Below, in pieces: positions 34,164 to 44,577 of a stretch of 64,000 nucleotides of DNA. The number at the start of each line of letters is the position of its first letter. Position 1 is the stretch's first letter. Under the pieces are notes generated by a model that was not told where the DNA came from, ran no database searches, and saw only the letters and a list, made by a program, of their open reading frames with translations. Made by a program: the position numbers and the translations under genes. Origin of the DNA: Sphingosinicella sp. BN140058 (GTDB lineage: Bacteria; Pseudomonadota; Alphaproteobacteria; Sphingomonadales; Sphingomonadaceae). The stretch spans positions 5,031,501 to 5,095,500 of the forward strand of contig NZ_CP035501.1 in NCBI RefSeq assembly GCF_004135585.1, written 5' to 3'.

Positions 34164-35276
34164 TTAGCGACGCGTATCTCGCTTGTTGCCGCGGTCGATC
34201 GCCATCAGCACGCCGAGGCAGATCATCACCGTCAGCATCGCCGATCCGCCATAGGAGACGAGGGGGAGGGGGATGCCGACGACCGGCGCCAGGCCCATCA
34301 CCATCATCAGGTTGATCGCGAGATAGAAGAAGATGGTAAGGGTGAGGCCGGCCGCGGAAAGCCGCTCGAAGCGGCCCTTGGATTCGATGGCGACGTTCAT
34401 GCCCCAGCGCACCAGCAGGAAGAACAGGGCGATCAGCACGCAGCCGCCGATCAGCCCCCATTCCTCCGCGATTGCCGAGAAGACGAAATCGGTATGCTGC
34501 TCGGGAAGATATTCGAGGTGGCTCTGGGTGCCGTTGAGATAGCCCTTTCCGAACAGGCCGCCCGATCCGATCGCAATCTTGGACTGGGTGAGGTGGTAGC
34601 CGGCGCCGAGCGGATCCGCCTCCGGATTGAGGAAGATCAGCACCCTCTTCTGCTGGTGGGGCAGGAGCAGGAAATTGTAGATCATCGGCAGCGCCGCTCC
34701 GACCGCGAGGCCGCCGCCGATGAACAGCCGCAGCGGCAGTCCGGCAAGGAACATCAGCGCGATCGTGTTGAGGATGATCAGCATCGCGGTGCCGAGATCC
34801 GGCTGGAGCAGGATCAGCAGCAAGGGCGGACCGAGGAAGACAGCGATGGGCCAGATCGCCGACCAGCGCCGGATTTCCCGGGGCGGCACCCGGGCGTAGA
34901 AACGGGCGACGACGAACACGATGATCGGCTTCATCAGCTCGGAGGGCTGGAGGCGGACGAAGCCGAGCTCGAGCCAGCTCCGCGCACCGCCGCCGATCGC
35001 CCCAAGCAGCAGGGTCAGGATCAGCAGCAGGATGCCGCCGGCATACGCAATGAAGGCGAGATCGTGGAAGGTTTCGGGTTTGAAGCGCGAGATCACGATC
35101 GCCATGCAGAGGAAGGCGGTGAACCGGACTGCGTGGAATGCCGCCCACGGGGTGAACGAACCCCCCGCCGCCGAATAGAGCGCGAGCACGCCCGAAACGC
35201 CGAGTGCGAACACGATCCAGAGCATGCCCCAGGGCAGGGTAGCGACCGGTGCCGGAACGAACGAGGCGCCCCTCAT
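34164..35276 (-). CDS. rodA: RodA, SEDS peptidoglycan glycosyltransferase
   Basis: 370 residues with about ten membrane segments. SEDS signatures are ARSWLELGFVRLQPSELMKP, LLLQPDLGTAM (part of ILLQPDLGTAMLI), FLNPEADPLGAGYHLTQSKI, EQHTDFVFSAIAEEWG and LPLVSYGGSAML. RodA polymerises glycan strands for cell elongation, working with PBP2. Its ATG shares ATGA with the stop of mrdA. It is the last gene of mreB-mreC-mreD-mrdA-rodA, the canonical elongasome order. Confidence 0.97.
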   Translation of the reverse strand: MRGASFVPAPVATLPWGMLWIVFALGVSGVLALYSAAGGSFTPWAAFHAVRFTAFLCMAIVISRFKPETFHDLAFIAYAGGILLLILTLLLGAIGGGARSWLELGFVRLQPSELMKPIIVFVVARFYARVPPREIRRWSAIWPIAVFLGPPLLLILLQPDLGTAMLIILNTIALMFLAGLPLRLFIGGGLAVGAALPMIYNFLLLPHQQKRVLIFLNPEADPLGAGYHLTQSKIAIGSGGLFGKGYLNGTQSHLEYLPEQHTDFVFSAIAEEWGLIGGCVLIALFFLLVRWGMNVAIESKGRFERLSAAGLTLTIFFYLAINLMMVMGLAPVVGIPLPLVSYGGSAMLTVMICLGVLMAIDRGNKRDTRR

Positions 35277-37207
35277 CGCGCACCCCCGCCGGTGCCGCCC
35301 TCGAGCGCCGCTTTCTCGGCCGCCTTCTCGGCGAGCCAGCGGTTGGTGCGCGCTTCCATGCGCTGCGCCATGGTGCCGCCCCATTGCTCCTCGAACCTGG
35401 TCAGCGAGGCCATCGCCCGCTCCTTGTCGAACAGATAGGTGAGCACGTCCTTGGCGACCGGCGCCGCCGCGCGGGCGCCGCCCATGCCGTGCTCGATCAC
35501 CACCGATGCCGCATAACGGGGCGAAGCGGTTGGTGCGAAGCAGACGAACAGGCCGTGATCGCGATATTTCCACTCGCCGCTCTGGCCGCGCTGGGACCCG
35601 ACGATGCGGCGGACCTGGGCGGTACCGGTCTTGCCGCCCATCTCGACGCCGGGCAGTTCGAGCCGGCTGCGGCCGGCGGTGCCCGCGCCGTTGACGACTT
35701 CCCACATGCCCGAGCGCACCGTTTCGAAATGCTCCTTGGCGAAGGGCAGCGGCTTGGGAGGCGGGCGATTGGCGCGGAGCAGCTGCGGCTGCAGATCGAG
35801 CCCGGAGGCGACCCGCGACACCATGACAGCAAGCTGCAGCGGGTTGACGATCACATAGCCCTGGCCGATCGACGTGTTGAGGGTGTCGGACTGCGACCAA
35901 TCGTCCTTATATTTGCGCTGCTTCCATTCGGCGCTCGGCATCGTCCCGTAATTCTGGGAGACGACCGGCAGATCGAACTTCTGGCCGAAGCCGAGCTGAC
36001 GGCCCATCGCCGAGATCACGTCGATCCCGGCGCGCCGGCCCATCGAATAGAAATAGGTGTTGCAGCTCTTCGCGAGCGCGGTGTGCATGGTCATCGATCC
36101 GTGCCGGCCGAGGCAGCGGAAGAAGCGGCTGCCGAGCTGGAAGCCGCCCGGGCAGTTGACGCGTGCGGTCGGATCGATGCCGGCCTGGAGCAGCGCCATC
36201 GCGACCATCGGCTTGAACGTCGATCCCGGCGGATAGAGGCCGTTCAGCGCCTTGTTGATCAGCGGATGGCGCTCGTCCTGGGCGAGCATCTTCCATTCGT
36301 TCTGGCTGATGCCGTCGGTGAAGCTATTGGGATCGTAGGCCGGCATCGAGGCCAGGCAGAGGATGTCACCCGTCAGGCAGTCGATCACCACCACCGAGCC
36401 CGATTCCTCACCCAGCCGTCGGGCCGCGAAGGTTTGCAGGCCGCCGTCGATGGTCAGCGGCAGAGGCTGTCCGGATACGTCGGAGAGGGTGGAGAGCTCG
36501 CGCACCAGCTGGCCGCGGGCGGTGACTTCGATCCGCTGCGCGCCGGGCTTGCCGCGCAGTCGCTGCTCCATCGTCTTCTCGAGCCCTTCCTTGCCGATCT
36601 TGAAGCCGGGGGCGATCAGCAGCGGGCTCTTGTTCTCGGCTTCATATTCCTTGCGGTTGGGCGTGCCGACATAGCCGACGAGATGCGCGACTGCGGCGCC
36701 ATCGGGGTAGAAGCGCGAAAAGGAGCGCAGAGGCGCGACGCCGGGCAGCTCGGGCAGGCGCACGGTCACCGCGGCATATTTCTCGAACGGCACATTCTCC
36801 GCGACGGGCACCGGCTGATAGCCCGCCGCATGCTTGAGTTCGGCGCGAATGCGATCGAGCTCGTCCGGCGAGAGCTCGAGCAAGCGGGCGAGTTCGCCGA
36901 GGATCTTGTCGGGATCGTGAAGCCGGTCGGGGATAAGGTCGACGCGGAAATCGGATCGGTTGATCGCGATCGGCTGGCCATGCCGATCGACGATCCAGCC
37001 GCGCCGCGGCGGCATCAGCCGCATCTGGATCCGGTTCTCGTCCGAAAGCAGATTGTAGCGCTCGTTCTCGGCGATCGCGATATAGGCCATCCGGCCGGCG
37101 AGGGCGGCAGCGAGCAGGCCCTGACCCGCGCCAAGGACCATCGCCCGCCGCGTGAAAGTATAGACCTGGCTATTCTCGGTGATGATCGGGGCGTTGCGCC
37201 GCCTCAT
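35273..37207 (-). CDS. mrdA: Penicillin-binding protein 2 (peptidoglycan transpeptidase)
   Basis: 644 residues: one N-terminal membrane anchor (about 20-46), the dimerisation domain (RRGWIVDRHGQPIAINR, part shown), and the transpeptidase with catalytic Ser329 in PGSTFKP, the SxN motif in AKSCNTYFY and GGKTGTAQ. It cross-links glycan made by RodA during lateral growth. The C-terminal tail is Ala/Gly-rich. The ATG shares ATGA with the stop of mreD, and the stop overlaps the start of rodA. Confidence 0.97.
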   Translation of the reverse strand: MRRRNAPIITENSQVYTFTRRAMVLGAGQGLLAAALAGRMAYIAIAENERYNLLSDENRIQMRLMPPRRGWIVDRHGQPIAINRSDFRVDLIPDRLHDPDKILGELARLLELSPDELDRIRAELKHAAGYQPVPVAENVPFEKYAAVTVRLPELPGVAPLRSFSRFYPDGAAVAHLVGYVGTPNRKEYEAENKSPLLIAPGFKIGKEGLEKTMEQRLRGKPGAQRIEVTARGQLVRELSTLSDVSGQPLPLTIDGGLQTFAARRLGEESGSVVVIDCLTGDILCLASMPAYDPNSFTDGISQNEWKMLAQDERHPLINKALNGLYPPGSTFKPMVAMALLQAGIDPTARVNCPGGFQLGSRFFRCLGRHGSMTMHTALAKSCNTYFYSMGRRAGIDVISAMGRQLGFGQKFDLPVVSQNYGTMPSAEWKQRKYKDDWSQSDTLNTSIGQGYVIVNPLQLAVMVSRVASGLDLQPQLLRANRPPPKPLPFAKEHFETVRSGMWEVVNGAGTAGRSRLELPGVEMGGKTGTAQVRRIVGSQRGQSGEWKYRDHGLFVCFAPTASPRYAASVVIEHGMGGARAAAPVAKDVLTYLFDKERAMASLTRFEEQWGGTMAQRMEARTNRWLAEKAAEKAALEGGTGGGAR

Positions 37208-37719
37208 CGCACCAGTCGCCAGCGATCGAGGCCGAGCACGATGCGCGCGGCCAGCGGATAGAAGAAGAGCGACAGCACGAGCTGCGGCGCCAGGATCAGG
37301 AAGTCGGTTCGGCTACCGGCAACCCAGGCGACGTACCAGCCGGCGGCGCTGTGAAAGGCAATGGCGAGGGAGGCGAACAGCCAGTCTGTCCAATAATCGC
37401 GCCAGCCGACCCGCAGATCGATGAGGTCGAACGCGAGGAAGGTCACCGTCCAGATCGCCATCGATTGGCCGAGCGGATGGCCGGCGATGAGATCGTTGAA
37501 GAAGCCGAGCGGCAAGGCGACATAGGCCTGCCAGAGCTCGGGACGCAGCAGCCGCCAGGCGATCAGCACCAGAAAGGCGAAATCGGGGACGAGCGGGGTC
37601 TGGCTGACGATCGGCAGGGCATCGAGCAGGATTGCGACCAGCGTGCTCAGCACCGGCACCAGCTGGCGCCGCACGCTCCACCAGGCGACGTCGCGTTCGG
37701 ACCCGGCGATCCGGCTCAC
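37204..37719 (-). CDS. mreD: MreD, rod-shape membrane protein
   Basis: 171 residues with five or six hydrophobic segments (LVPVLSTLVAILLDALPI, FAFLVLIAWRLL, MAIWTVTFLAFDLIDLRV, LVLSLFFYPLAARIVLGLD). It shows the common MreD features LPLGFFNDLIAGHPLGQS near the middle. It links the MreC ring with membrane enzymes of the elongasome. Four-base ATGA overlaps join it to mreC upstream and mrdA downstream. Confidence 0.92.
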   Translation of the reverse strand: MSRIAGSERDVAWWSVRRQLVPVLSTLVAILLDALPIVSQTPLVPDFAFLVLIAWRLLRPELWQAYVALPLGFFNDLIAGHPLGQSMAIWTVTFLAFDLIDLRVGWRDYWTDWLFASLAIAFHSAAGWYVAWVAGSRTDFLILAPQLVLSLFFYPLAARIVLGLDRWRLVR

Positions 37720-38615
37720 TGCGCCGCGCCCTGCAGCGCCGTTGTCGTCGCGTTCGACAAGGGCTGGTCCGCGGCAGGCTGGAACGGCCGCAGCACCATC
37801 GCGAAATCGACCGTGGACGGATCGGCGAGGGGGCGGGCGATGGTCCGCTCGCGCTCCACCCGGACGACCACCGCGACCGGGACGTTGGGGGGATAGACCC
37901 CGCCGACGCCGGACGTGACCAGGATGTCGCCGCGGCGGAACGGATTTGTGCCGACCTCCAGCGTCTTGAGATCGATGCTGCCGTCGCCGCGGCCCTGCGC
38001 GATCGCCGGCGTGCCGTCGCGCACCAGCCGCACCGGAATGCTGCTCGCGCCGTCGCTGACCAGCAGCACGCGCGATGCCCAGCGCCCCGTCTCGATCACC
38101 CGGCCGATCAGGCCCTCGGGCGCGCGCACCGGCTGCCCCGGTGCGATACCGGATCCGGAACCGGCCGAAAGGGTCGCCAGCCGCCGGCTGGAATCGAACG
38201 AGGAACCGACCACCCGGGTGACGGCGACCTGTTCGCCGACACTCTGGCTGAGCTTCAACATCGCCTTCAGCCGCTGGTTCTCGAGCTCGGTCGCGCGGGC
38301 GTCGATGATCTTGCGCCGCGCCGAGGCGAGCTGGCGCTTGAGATCGTCATTCTGCGCACCGGCGTTGAAGTAATTGCCGATGGTGCTGCCGATGCCGCCG
38401 AAGAAGTTGACCACGCCGCGGCCCGCCGACGTCACCGGGCTGGTGGCGTCGAGCGCGGCGCCCTTCAAGGCACCGAACCCGCGCGGATCGATCACCGACA
38501 CGGTCAGCAGCATCAGCGCGAACAGGACGCCCGCCACCGCCACGACGTAGCCGAGAAAGAGACCGTATTGCGCCCTGCGGGAAAATCCGGGGCGCCGTGT
38601 CGACGGCGGCGCCAT
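37716..38615 (-). CDS. mreC: MreC, rod-shape periplasmic scaffold
   Basis: 299 residues. One membrane helix (about 18-42, LFLGYVVAVAGVLFALMLL) is followed by a coiled coil (about 75-110, DDLKRQLASARRKIIDARA) and the double beta-barrel with VTRVVGSSFDSSRR and VLLVSDGASSIPVRL. MreC bridges MreB and PBP2. The ATG has GGAAG five bases upstream; it lies 11 bp after mreB. Confidence 0.95.
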   Translation of the reverse strand: MAPPSTRRPGFSRRAQYGLFLGYVVAVAGVLFALMLLTVSVIDPRGFGALKGAALDATSPVTSAGRGVVNFFGGIGSTIGNYFNAGAQNDDLKRQLASARRKIIDARATELENQRLKAMLKLSQSVGEQVAVTRVVGSSFDSSRRLATLSAGSGSGIAPGQPVRAPEGLIGRVIETGRWASRVLLVSDGASSIPVRLVRDGTPAIAQGRGDGSIDLKTLEVGTNPFRRGDILVTSGVGGVYPPNVPVAVVVRVERERTIARPLADPSTVDFAMVLRPFQPAADQPLSNATTTALQGAAQ

Positions 38616-38626
38616 GCTGCTTCCGA

Positions 38627-39808
<1,182 letters not shown>

Positions 39809-39822
39809 CTAGAGTAGAAACC

Positions 39823-41640
39823 ATGTCAATACGCAGACTTCCTGAGCATTTGGTCAATCGCATCGCCGCCGGTGAAGTGGTGGAAAGGCCGGCCAGTGCG
39901 CTGAAGGAACTGGTCGAGAATGCCATTGATGCAGGGGCCACCCGGATCGGGGTTTCGCTCGGCCAGGGCGGGCTCGGCCGGATCGAGGTGATCGACGACG
40001 GCTGCGGCATGGACCGGGACGAGATGGCGCTTGCATTGGAGCGCCACGCCACCTCGAAACTGCCTGACGACGAGATCGATGCGGTGACCACCCTCGGCTT
40101 TCGCGGCGAGGCGCTGCCGTCGATCGCCAGCGTCGCCCGGCTTGCGATCGAAAGCCGTGTTCGCGGCGCCGACGGCTGGTCGCGCATCGTCGACAATGGC
40201 CGGCTGGCGGGGGAAGGGCCGGCGGCGCTGCCGCCGGGCACTCGCATTCTGGTCGAGGATCTGTTCGCCAACGTGCCGGCCCGGCGCAAGTTCATGCGCT
40301 CCGAGCGCTCGGAATATGCAGCCTGCGTCGATGTCGTGAAGCGGCTCGCCATGGCGCGGCCCGACGTCGGCTTCACCCTGGAACATGACGGCCGCCGCAA
40401 TTTCTCCGTTCCGCCTGGCGAGGATCGGCCGGCGCGGGTCGCCGCGCTGACCGATCGCGGGCTCGCCGAGAACAGCGTCGGCATCGATTACGAGCGCGGC
40501 CGCGCCCGGCTCGGGGGGGTTGCGGGGCTGCCGACGTTCAACCGCGGCATCGCCGACCATCAATATCTGTTCGTCAACGGCCGCCCGGTGAAGGACCGGC
40601 TGCTGATCGGTGCGCTGCGCGGCGCCTACCAGGAGATGCTCGCCCGCGATCGCCACCCGGTCGTTGCTCTGTTCGTCGATCTTCCCGGCGAGGAGGTGGA
40701 CGTCAACGTCCACCCGGCCAAGACGGAGGTGCGGTTCCGCGATCCGGCGCTGATCCGCGGCCTGATCATCGGCGGCCTCCGCCACGCGCTGGACGCGGCC
40801 GGGCACCGCAGCGTCCAGCGCCCGCAGGAGGTCGCCTGGCAGCAGGAACCGATCGCCCCGCCGCCCGCGGCGATGCCGCTGTGGGAGCAGATGCATTCGA
40901 TGCCGTCCGGCGCCGGCAGCTGGAACGGCGGCCAGGCGACGCTCGCAAGGCCCGCTTTCCCGTCGCAGGCAAGCGGCGTCTGGGAAGCGCGGCAGGATTA
41001 TACGCCGGCGCCGATGGCGCGGGCCGAGGCGGCGACGGCCGCGCCCCCGGAAGCGCGGCGCTTCCCGCTCGGCGTCGCCCGCGGCCAGGTCGCCGCGACC
41101 TATATCGTCGCCGAGGCCGAGGACGGCCTCGTCCTCGTCGACCAGCATGCGGCCCATGAGCGGCTGGTGCTGGAGCGGATGCGGCGGGCGATGGCCGACG
41201 GCGGCGTCGCCCGGCAGGCGCTGCTGCTGCCGGAAGTGGTCGAACTCGACGAAGTCGCGTGCGACCGGCTCGAAGCACGGATCGGCGAGCTTGCCGAGAT
41301 GGGGCTGGAGCTCGAGCGGTTCGGTCCGCGGGCGATGCTGGTCAGGGCAACGCCGGCGCTGCTCGGCAACGGCAACGTCATCGGCCTCGTCACCGATCTC
41401 GCCGACGAACTCGCCGCCTTCGACGAGGCGCTCTCGCTCAAGGAGCGGCTCGACCATGTCGCCGCGACGATGGCGTGTCACGGGTCGGTCCGCGCCGGCC
41501 GTATTCTGTCCGTCGCCGAAATGAACGCGCTGCTGCGCGAGATGGAGGTGACTCCCCATTCCGGGCAGTGCAACCATGGCCGGCCGACCTGGGTGAAGCT
41601 CGCCCATGGCGACATCGAGAAATTGTTCGGCCGCAAGTAG
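39823..41640 (+). CDS. mutL: DNA mismatch repair protein MutL with endonuclease motif
   Basis: 605 residues. The N-terminal GHKL ATPase shows ELVENAIDAGATRIGV, DDGCGMDRDEM and TLGFRGEALPSIASV. A Pro/Ala-rich linker (about 325-420) leads to the C-terminal domain with DQHAAHERLVLE (from Asp440), which fits DQHA-x2-E-x4-E, the metal-dependent nicking motif, plus MACHGSVRAGR and CNHGRPTW. This is the strand-nicking type of MutL used where MutH and Dam are lacking. It starts 146 bp from mreB on the other strand and is followed closely by a VOC gene. Confidence 0.97.
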   Translation: MSIRRLPEHLVNRIAAGEVVERPASALKELVENAIDAGATRIGVSLGQGGLGRIEVIDDGCGMDRDEMALALERHATSKLPDDEIDAVTTLGFRGEALPSIASVARLAIESRVRGADGWSRIVDNGRLAGEGPAALPPGTRILVEDLFANVPARRKFMRSERSEYAACVDVVKRLAMARPDVGFTLEHDGRRNFSVPPGEDRPARVAALTDRGLAENSVGIDYERGRARLGGVAGLPTFNRGIADHQYLFVNGRPVKDRLLIGALRGAYQEMLARDRHPVVALFVDLPGEEVDVNVHPAKTEVRFRDPALIRGLIIGGLRHALDAAGHRSVQRPQEVAWQQEPIAPPPAAMPLWEQMHSMPSGAGSWNGGQATLARPAFPSQASGVWEARQDYTPAPMARAEAATAAPPEARRFPLGVARGQVAATYIVAEAEDGLVLVDQHAAHERLVLERMRRAMADGGVARQALLLPEVVELDEVACDRLEARIGELAEMGLELERFGPRAMLVRATPALLGNGNVIGLVTDLADELAAFDEALSLKERLDHVAATMACHGSVRAGRILSVAEMNALLREMEVTPHSGQCNHGRPTWVKLAHGDIEKLFGRK

Positions 41641-41664
41641 CCGCCGATCCTGGGAGCTGAGACG

Positions 41665-42024
41665 ATGGTTGATCTTGCCACGCCCAATCTGCCGGCCCGC
41701 GATTTCGATGCGACCGAAGCCTTCTACGGGAAGCTCGGCTTCACCCGCAGCTGGCGCGATCCCGCCTGGATGATCCTGGTGCGCGGCGATCTCCGGCTTG
41801 AATTCTTCCCCTATCCCGATCTCGATCCGGCGACGAGTTCGTTCGGATCGTGCCTGCGTGTCGACGATCTCGATGCTCTGGTCTCGGCGGTCCGCGCGGC
41901 CGACATCCCGGAAGCACGCACCGGCTTCCCGCGTTTTCACCCGCCTCGGCGCGAATCCTGGGGCGGTCTGGTCGGCGCGGTGATCGATCTCGACGGCTCG
42001 CTCCTCCGCCTGATCCAGAATTAG
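41665..42024 (+). CDS. VOC-fold protein, bleomycin-resistance type
   Basis: 119 residues with one pair of beta-alpha-beta3 modules: NLPARDFDATEAFYGKLGF, FRSWRDP-like turn (TRSWRDPAWMILVRG), LEFFPYPDLDP, and the second module from SFGSCLRVDDLDAL to VIDLDGSLLRLIQN. The pattern resembles BLMA/ShBle drug-binding proteins, which trap bleomycin without altering it; many such proteins have other ligands. It lies 24 bp after mutL and is probably co-transcribed. Confidence 0.85.
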   Translation: MVDLATPNLPARDFDATEAFYGKLGFTRSWRDPAWMILVRGDLRLEFFPYPDLDPATSSFGSCLRVDDLDALVSAVRAADIPEARTGFPRFHPPRRESWGGLVGAVIDLDGSLLRLIQN

Positions 42025-42101
42025 GCCGCCGATCGCAAAGGGCTTCTTCCCCGGCGCCGACATGCTATCCAGCCGGGGTGGATGTGTGGGGCATCGGGGG
42101 G

Positions 42102-44036
42102 ATGGTGACGCGCTTTCGGCCGAGACTGCCTGAACGAATACCGGATTTCAGTCGCCGGGCCTTGTGGCTGTTTCGGCCGATCTGGTTCGCGGCCTTGTTG
42201 CTGGCCATCGTGGGGCCGATCGGCGGTGTCTGGCTACGCCTGACGGCGCCGTCGCCGAACAGCAGCCTGATCCCCGGCAGCCGCGCCGGCCTTGCGCTCG
42301 ACGCCGAGGATCTGACACGGGTCCGCTTCACCGTCGGCAGCGCTGCCGCGTCGGCGGGCGTTCGGGCCGGCGACGACATCGTCGCGATCGACACCATTCC
42401 GATCTCCGCCGTCGTTCCCGAGCGTCCCGGCGACCGCCTGCGCTGTCTGTCCGGCAACGAGGAAGCCGCGGTGCCGCCTGGCACGACCGCGCTCGATTAC
42501 GGGCTGCTCGCACCTCTGCTCTGCGCCGGCGAAGACCGGCCGTTGCTGCTCACCCTGCGCGGCACCGACGGCGCTCGGCGGAACGTCGAGATCCTGACCG
42601 GCGAGAACCATATCGAGCAGGCGGCCGCGGCGAGCGGCGTGCCGGGCCGGCTGCTCGACTTTACCGATCTCGCCCACCTGCCGGTCTATCCGTTCCTGCT
42701 CGCCTGTGCCTGGTTCCTCTGCCGGCGCCGCGAAGCCGACGTCGAGAGCTCGATCGTCAGCCTCGCCATCCTGCTGACCATGGCCGGCGAGCAGCCGTCC
42801 TACAATTTCCTGGCGACGATGCTCGCGCAGCCCGCACTGCAGGGGCTCGGTGCGGAAGCGGTGCCGCGCCTGCTCTACGATCTCGCCAATATTCTTCTGC
42901 TGACCGGGGTCTTGTTGTTCCCGTTCGGACGTCTGCGGCCGCGCTGGGTGCTGGCGGTGATCGCAGCGCTTCCGATCCTGCTTTTCGTCGGGGGGAACAT
43001 TTACCGAATGCTGTTCATCGCCTTCATGGCGATCGCCGTCGACACCCTGTTCCGAAGGCTTCGTCAAACGCCGCAGAGCGACGAACGCCAGCAGCTCAAA
43101 TGGGCCTTGTTCGGCTTCGCCGGTTATGCGGTGATGCTCGGCGTGTCGCTGACCATCGACATGCTGAAAAACGACGCCAACGGCCTCGGCCAGCAATTGG
43201 CGCTGGAGATGACGGCCGGTTTCACCTTCGCTTTGGCATTCCTGATCCTGCAATCGGGCCTGCTGATCGCGCTGATGAAATACCGCCTCTACGATGCCGA
43301 GGCGGTGATCAGCCGGTCGATCTCGGTGGCGCTGATCACCCTCATACTCGGCGCCGCCTTCGCCGGAGTGATGGAAGGGGTGAAGGAAATCATTCTCCGC
43401 GGCTTCGGCCAGAATGCCGGCTCGATCGCCCCGATTGTCGGCACCGCCGTTTCCACGATCCTGGTGGTTCCGGTCTACGAACGAGTGCAGGCCTGGACGG
43501 AGCGGCGATTCCACCGCAAGCTCGTTGATCTTCGTCAGGGCCTGCCCGAATGCCTGCGCGACATCCGCCACTTCGCGCCGCTTCGCGAGGTCACGTCGGA
43601 GGTGCTGAAGCGCATCGAGAGTGGTGTCCGCCCGCGCCGGCTGGCGGCGGTGGTCGACGGCAAGTTGGTCGTGGCACGGGGCGTGAGCGACGAGGAGGTC
43701 GCGTCGTGGCTCGCAGCCGAGCCGTCTCCGGGCGACTTCAGCCTGCAATTCGACGCCGTCGACAAGCTCTTCTCGATCCGGATTCCGTTGCGGGCGGAGG
43801 AGGGGCCGCTGCTCGGCTGGATCCTGGTCGGCGCGCGTCCCGATCGGTCCTGCCTCAGCAGTGCCGAGCGGGATGCGCTGATCGAGATCATGGATCCGGT
43901 CGCGCGCGCCGTCCGCATGGTGATGAAGCGCGAGGAGCGGGAGCGCAGCGTCACCGCGACGCTGCACGGCCTCCAACGCCAGATCGACGGTCTGCGCGAG
44001 CGGCTTCGGATTGACCGGACCGGCACGGCGGCGTAG
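42102..44036 (+). CDS. Multi-spanning membrane protein with PDZ-like domain, unknown function
   Basis: 644 residues. After one membrane helix (about 24-46) comes a periplasmic PDZ-like region (about 65-150, VGSAAASAGVRAGDDIVAID). About eight membrane helices follow (e.g. VYPFLLACAWFL, LANILLLTGVLLF, VLAVIAALPILLFVGG, FGFAGYAVMLGVSLTI). The soluble tail (about 465-644) looks like a GAF-type domain (RRLAAVVDGKLVVARG, FSIRIPLRAEEGPLLGWIL) and ends in a short coiled coil. This resembles a sensor kinase whose kinase domain is absent. ATG 42102 follows a G-rich run; a GTG eight codons earlier is possible. Confidence 0.8.
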   Translation: MVTRFRPRLPERIPDFSRRALWLFRPIWFAALLLAIVGPIGGVWLRLTAPSPNSSLIPGSRAGLALDAEDLTRVRFTVGSAAASAGVRAGDDIVAIDTIPISAVVPERPGDRLRCLSGNEEAAVPPGTTALDYGLLAPLLCAGEDRPLLLTLRGTDGARRNVEILTGENHIEQAAAASGVPGRLLDFTDLAHLPVYPFLLACAWFLCRRREADVESSIVSLAILLTMAGEQPSYNFLATMLAQPALQGLGAEAVPRLLYDLANILLLTGVLLFPFGRLRPRWVLAVIAALPILLFVGGNIYRMLFIAFMAIAVDTLFRRLRQTPQSDERQQLKWALFGFAGYAVMLGVSLTIDMLKNDANGLGQQLALEMTAGFTFALAFLILQSGLLIALMKYRLYDAEAVISRSISVALITLILGAAFAGVMEGVKEIILRGFGQNAGSIAPIVGTAVSTILVVPVYERVQAWTERRFHRKLVDLRQGLPECLRDIRHFAPLREVTSEVLKRIESGVRPRRLAAVVDGKLVVARGVSDEEVASWLAAEPSPGDFSLQFDAVDKLFSIRIPLRAEEGPLLGWILVGARPDRSCLSSAERDALIEIMDPVARAVRMVMKREERERSVTATLHGLQRQIDGLRERLRIDRTGTAA

Positions 44037-44071
44037 GGTCGCCGGCGAGAGGGTTCATGGGGGAACTCTGA

Positions 44072-44575
44072 ATGTTACGCGCACTCACTGTGGCGTCGTT
44101 GTTGCTCGTGCCCGTGCCGGGGCTGGCCCCAATGGCCTTGGCCACCGGGTCCGAAACGCCTGCCAAGCAGAAATGCGACGAAGGCACCAAGAAGAAACGC
44201 AAGGCTCTTGGCGGCCTGTTCGGCAGCGTCGCCGGCAACATGCTCGGCGGCAGCATGGGGAGTGTCGGCAGCTTCCTTCCGACCGGTGAGCTTCTCTCCG
44301 AAGCATTGATCGCCATCCTCGACTGCAAGGAGCAACAGCAGGCCGCCCAGGCGACCAACGAAGCCGTCCGCGGCGGCGTCGGGACGACTTCGAACTGGAC
44401 GTCGGAATCGCGGCCCAATGTTTCGGGCTCGTCGAGCGTCACCGGCCAGGAGACGCTGGCCGATGGCCGCCAATGCCTGACGGTGAGCGACGTGGTCATC
44501 GTCGACGGGGAGGAGACGACCGCTCCCAAGACGATGTGCCGCAAGCCCGGCGAGAGCAAGTACGTGCGGGTCTGA
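44072..44575 (+). CDS. Exported small surface-antigen-like protein
   Basis: 167 residues. A signal peptide (about 1-24, ALTVASLLLVPVPGLAPMALA) is followed by a Lys-rich patch, a Gly-rich hydrophobic stretch (LGGLFGSVAGNMLGGSMGSV) like those of 17-kDa surface antigens, and a C-terminal domain with DGRQCLTVSDVVIVDGEE and CRKPGESKYVRV. It has paired Cys residues. It is followed after two bases by the ClpP-like protein gene, so the two are probably one unit. Function unknown. Confidence 0.78.
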   Translation: MLRALTVASLLLVPVPGLAPMALATGSETPAKQKCDEGTKKKRKALGGLFGSVAGNMLGGSMGSVGSFLPTGELLSEALIAILDCKEQQQAAQATNEAVRGGVGTTSNWTSESRPNVSGSSSVTGQETLADGRQCLTVSDVVIVDGEETTAPKTMCRKPGESKYVRV

Positions 44576-44577
44576 CG

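Noticed and set aside
33114..37261. Long plus-strand frames opposite chrB, rodA and mrdA
   Set aside because: The minus-strand genes have all family motifs and four-base overlaps; the opposite frames are Arg/Asp-rich and look like none.
39826..42063. 745-codon frame opposite mutL
   Set aside because: MutL is unmistakable and fills the region; the opposite frame is a composition effect.
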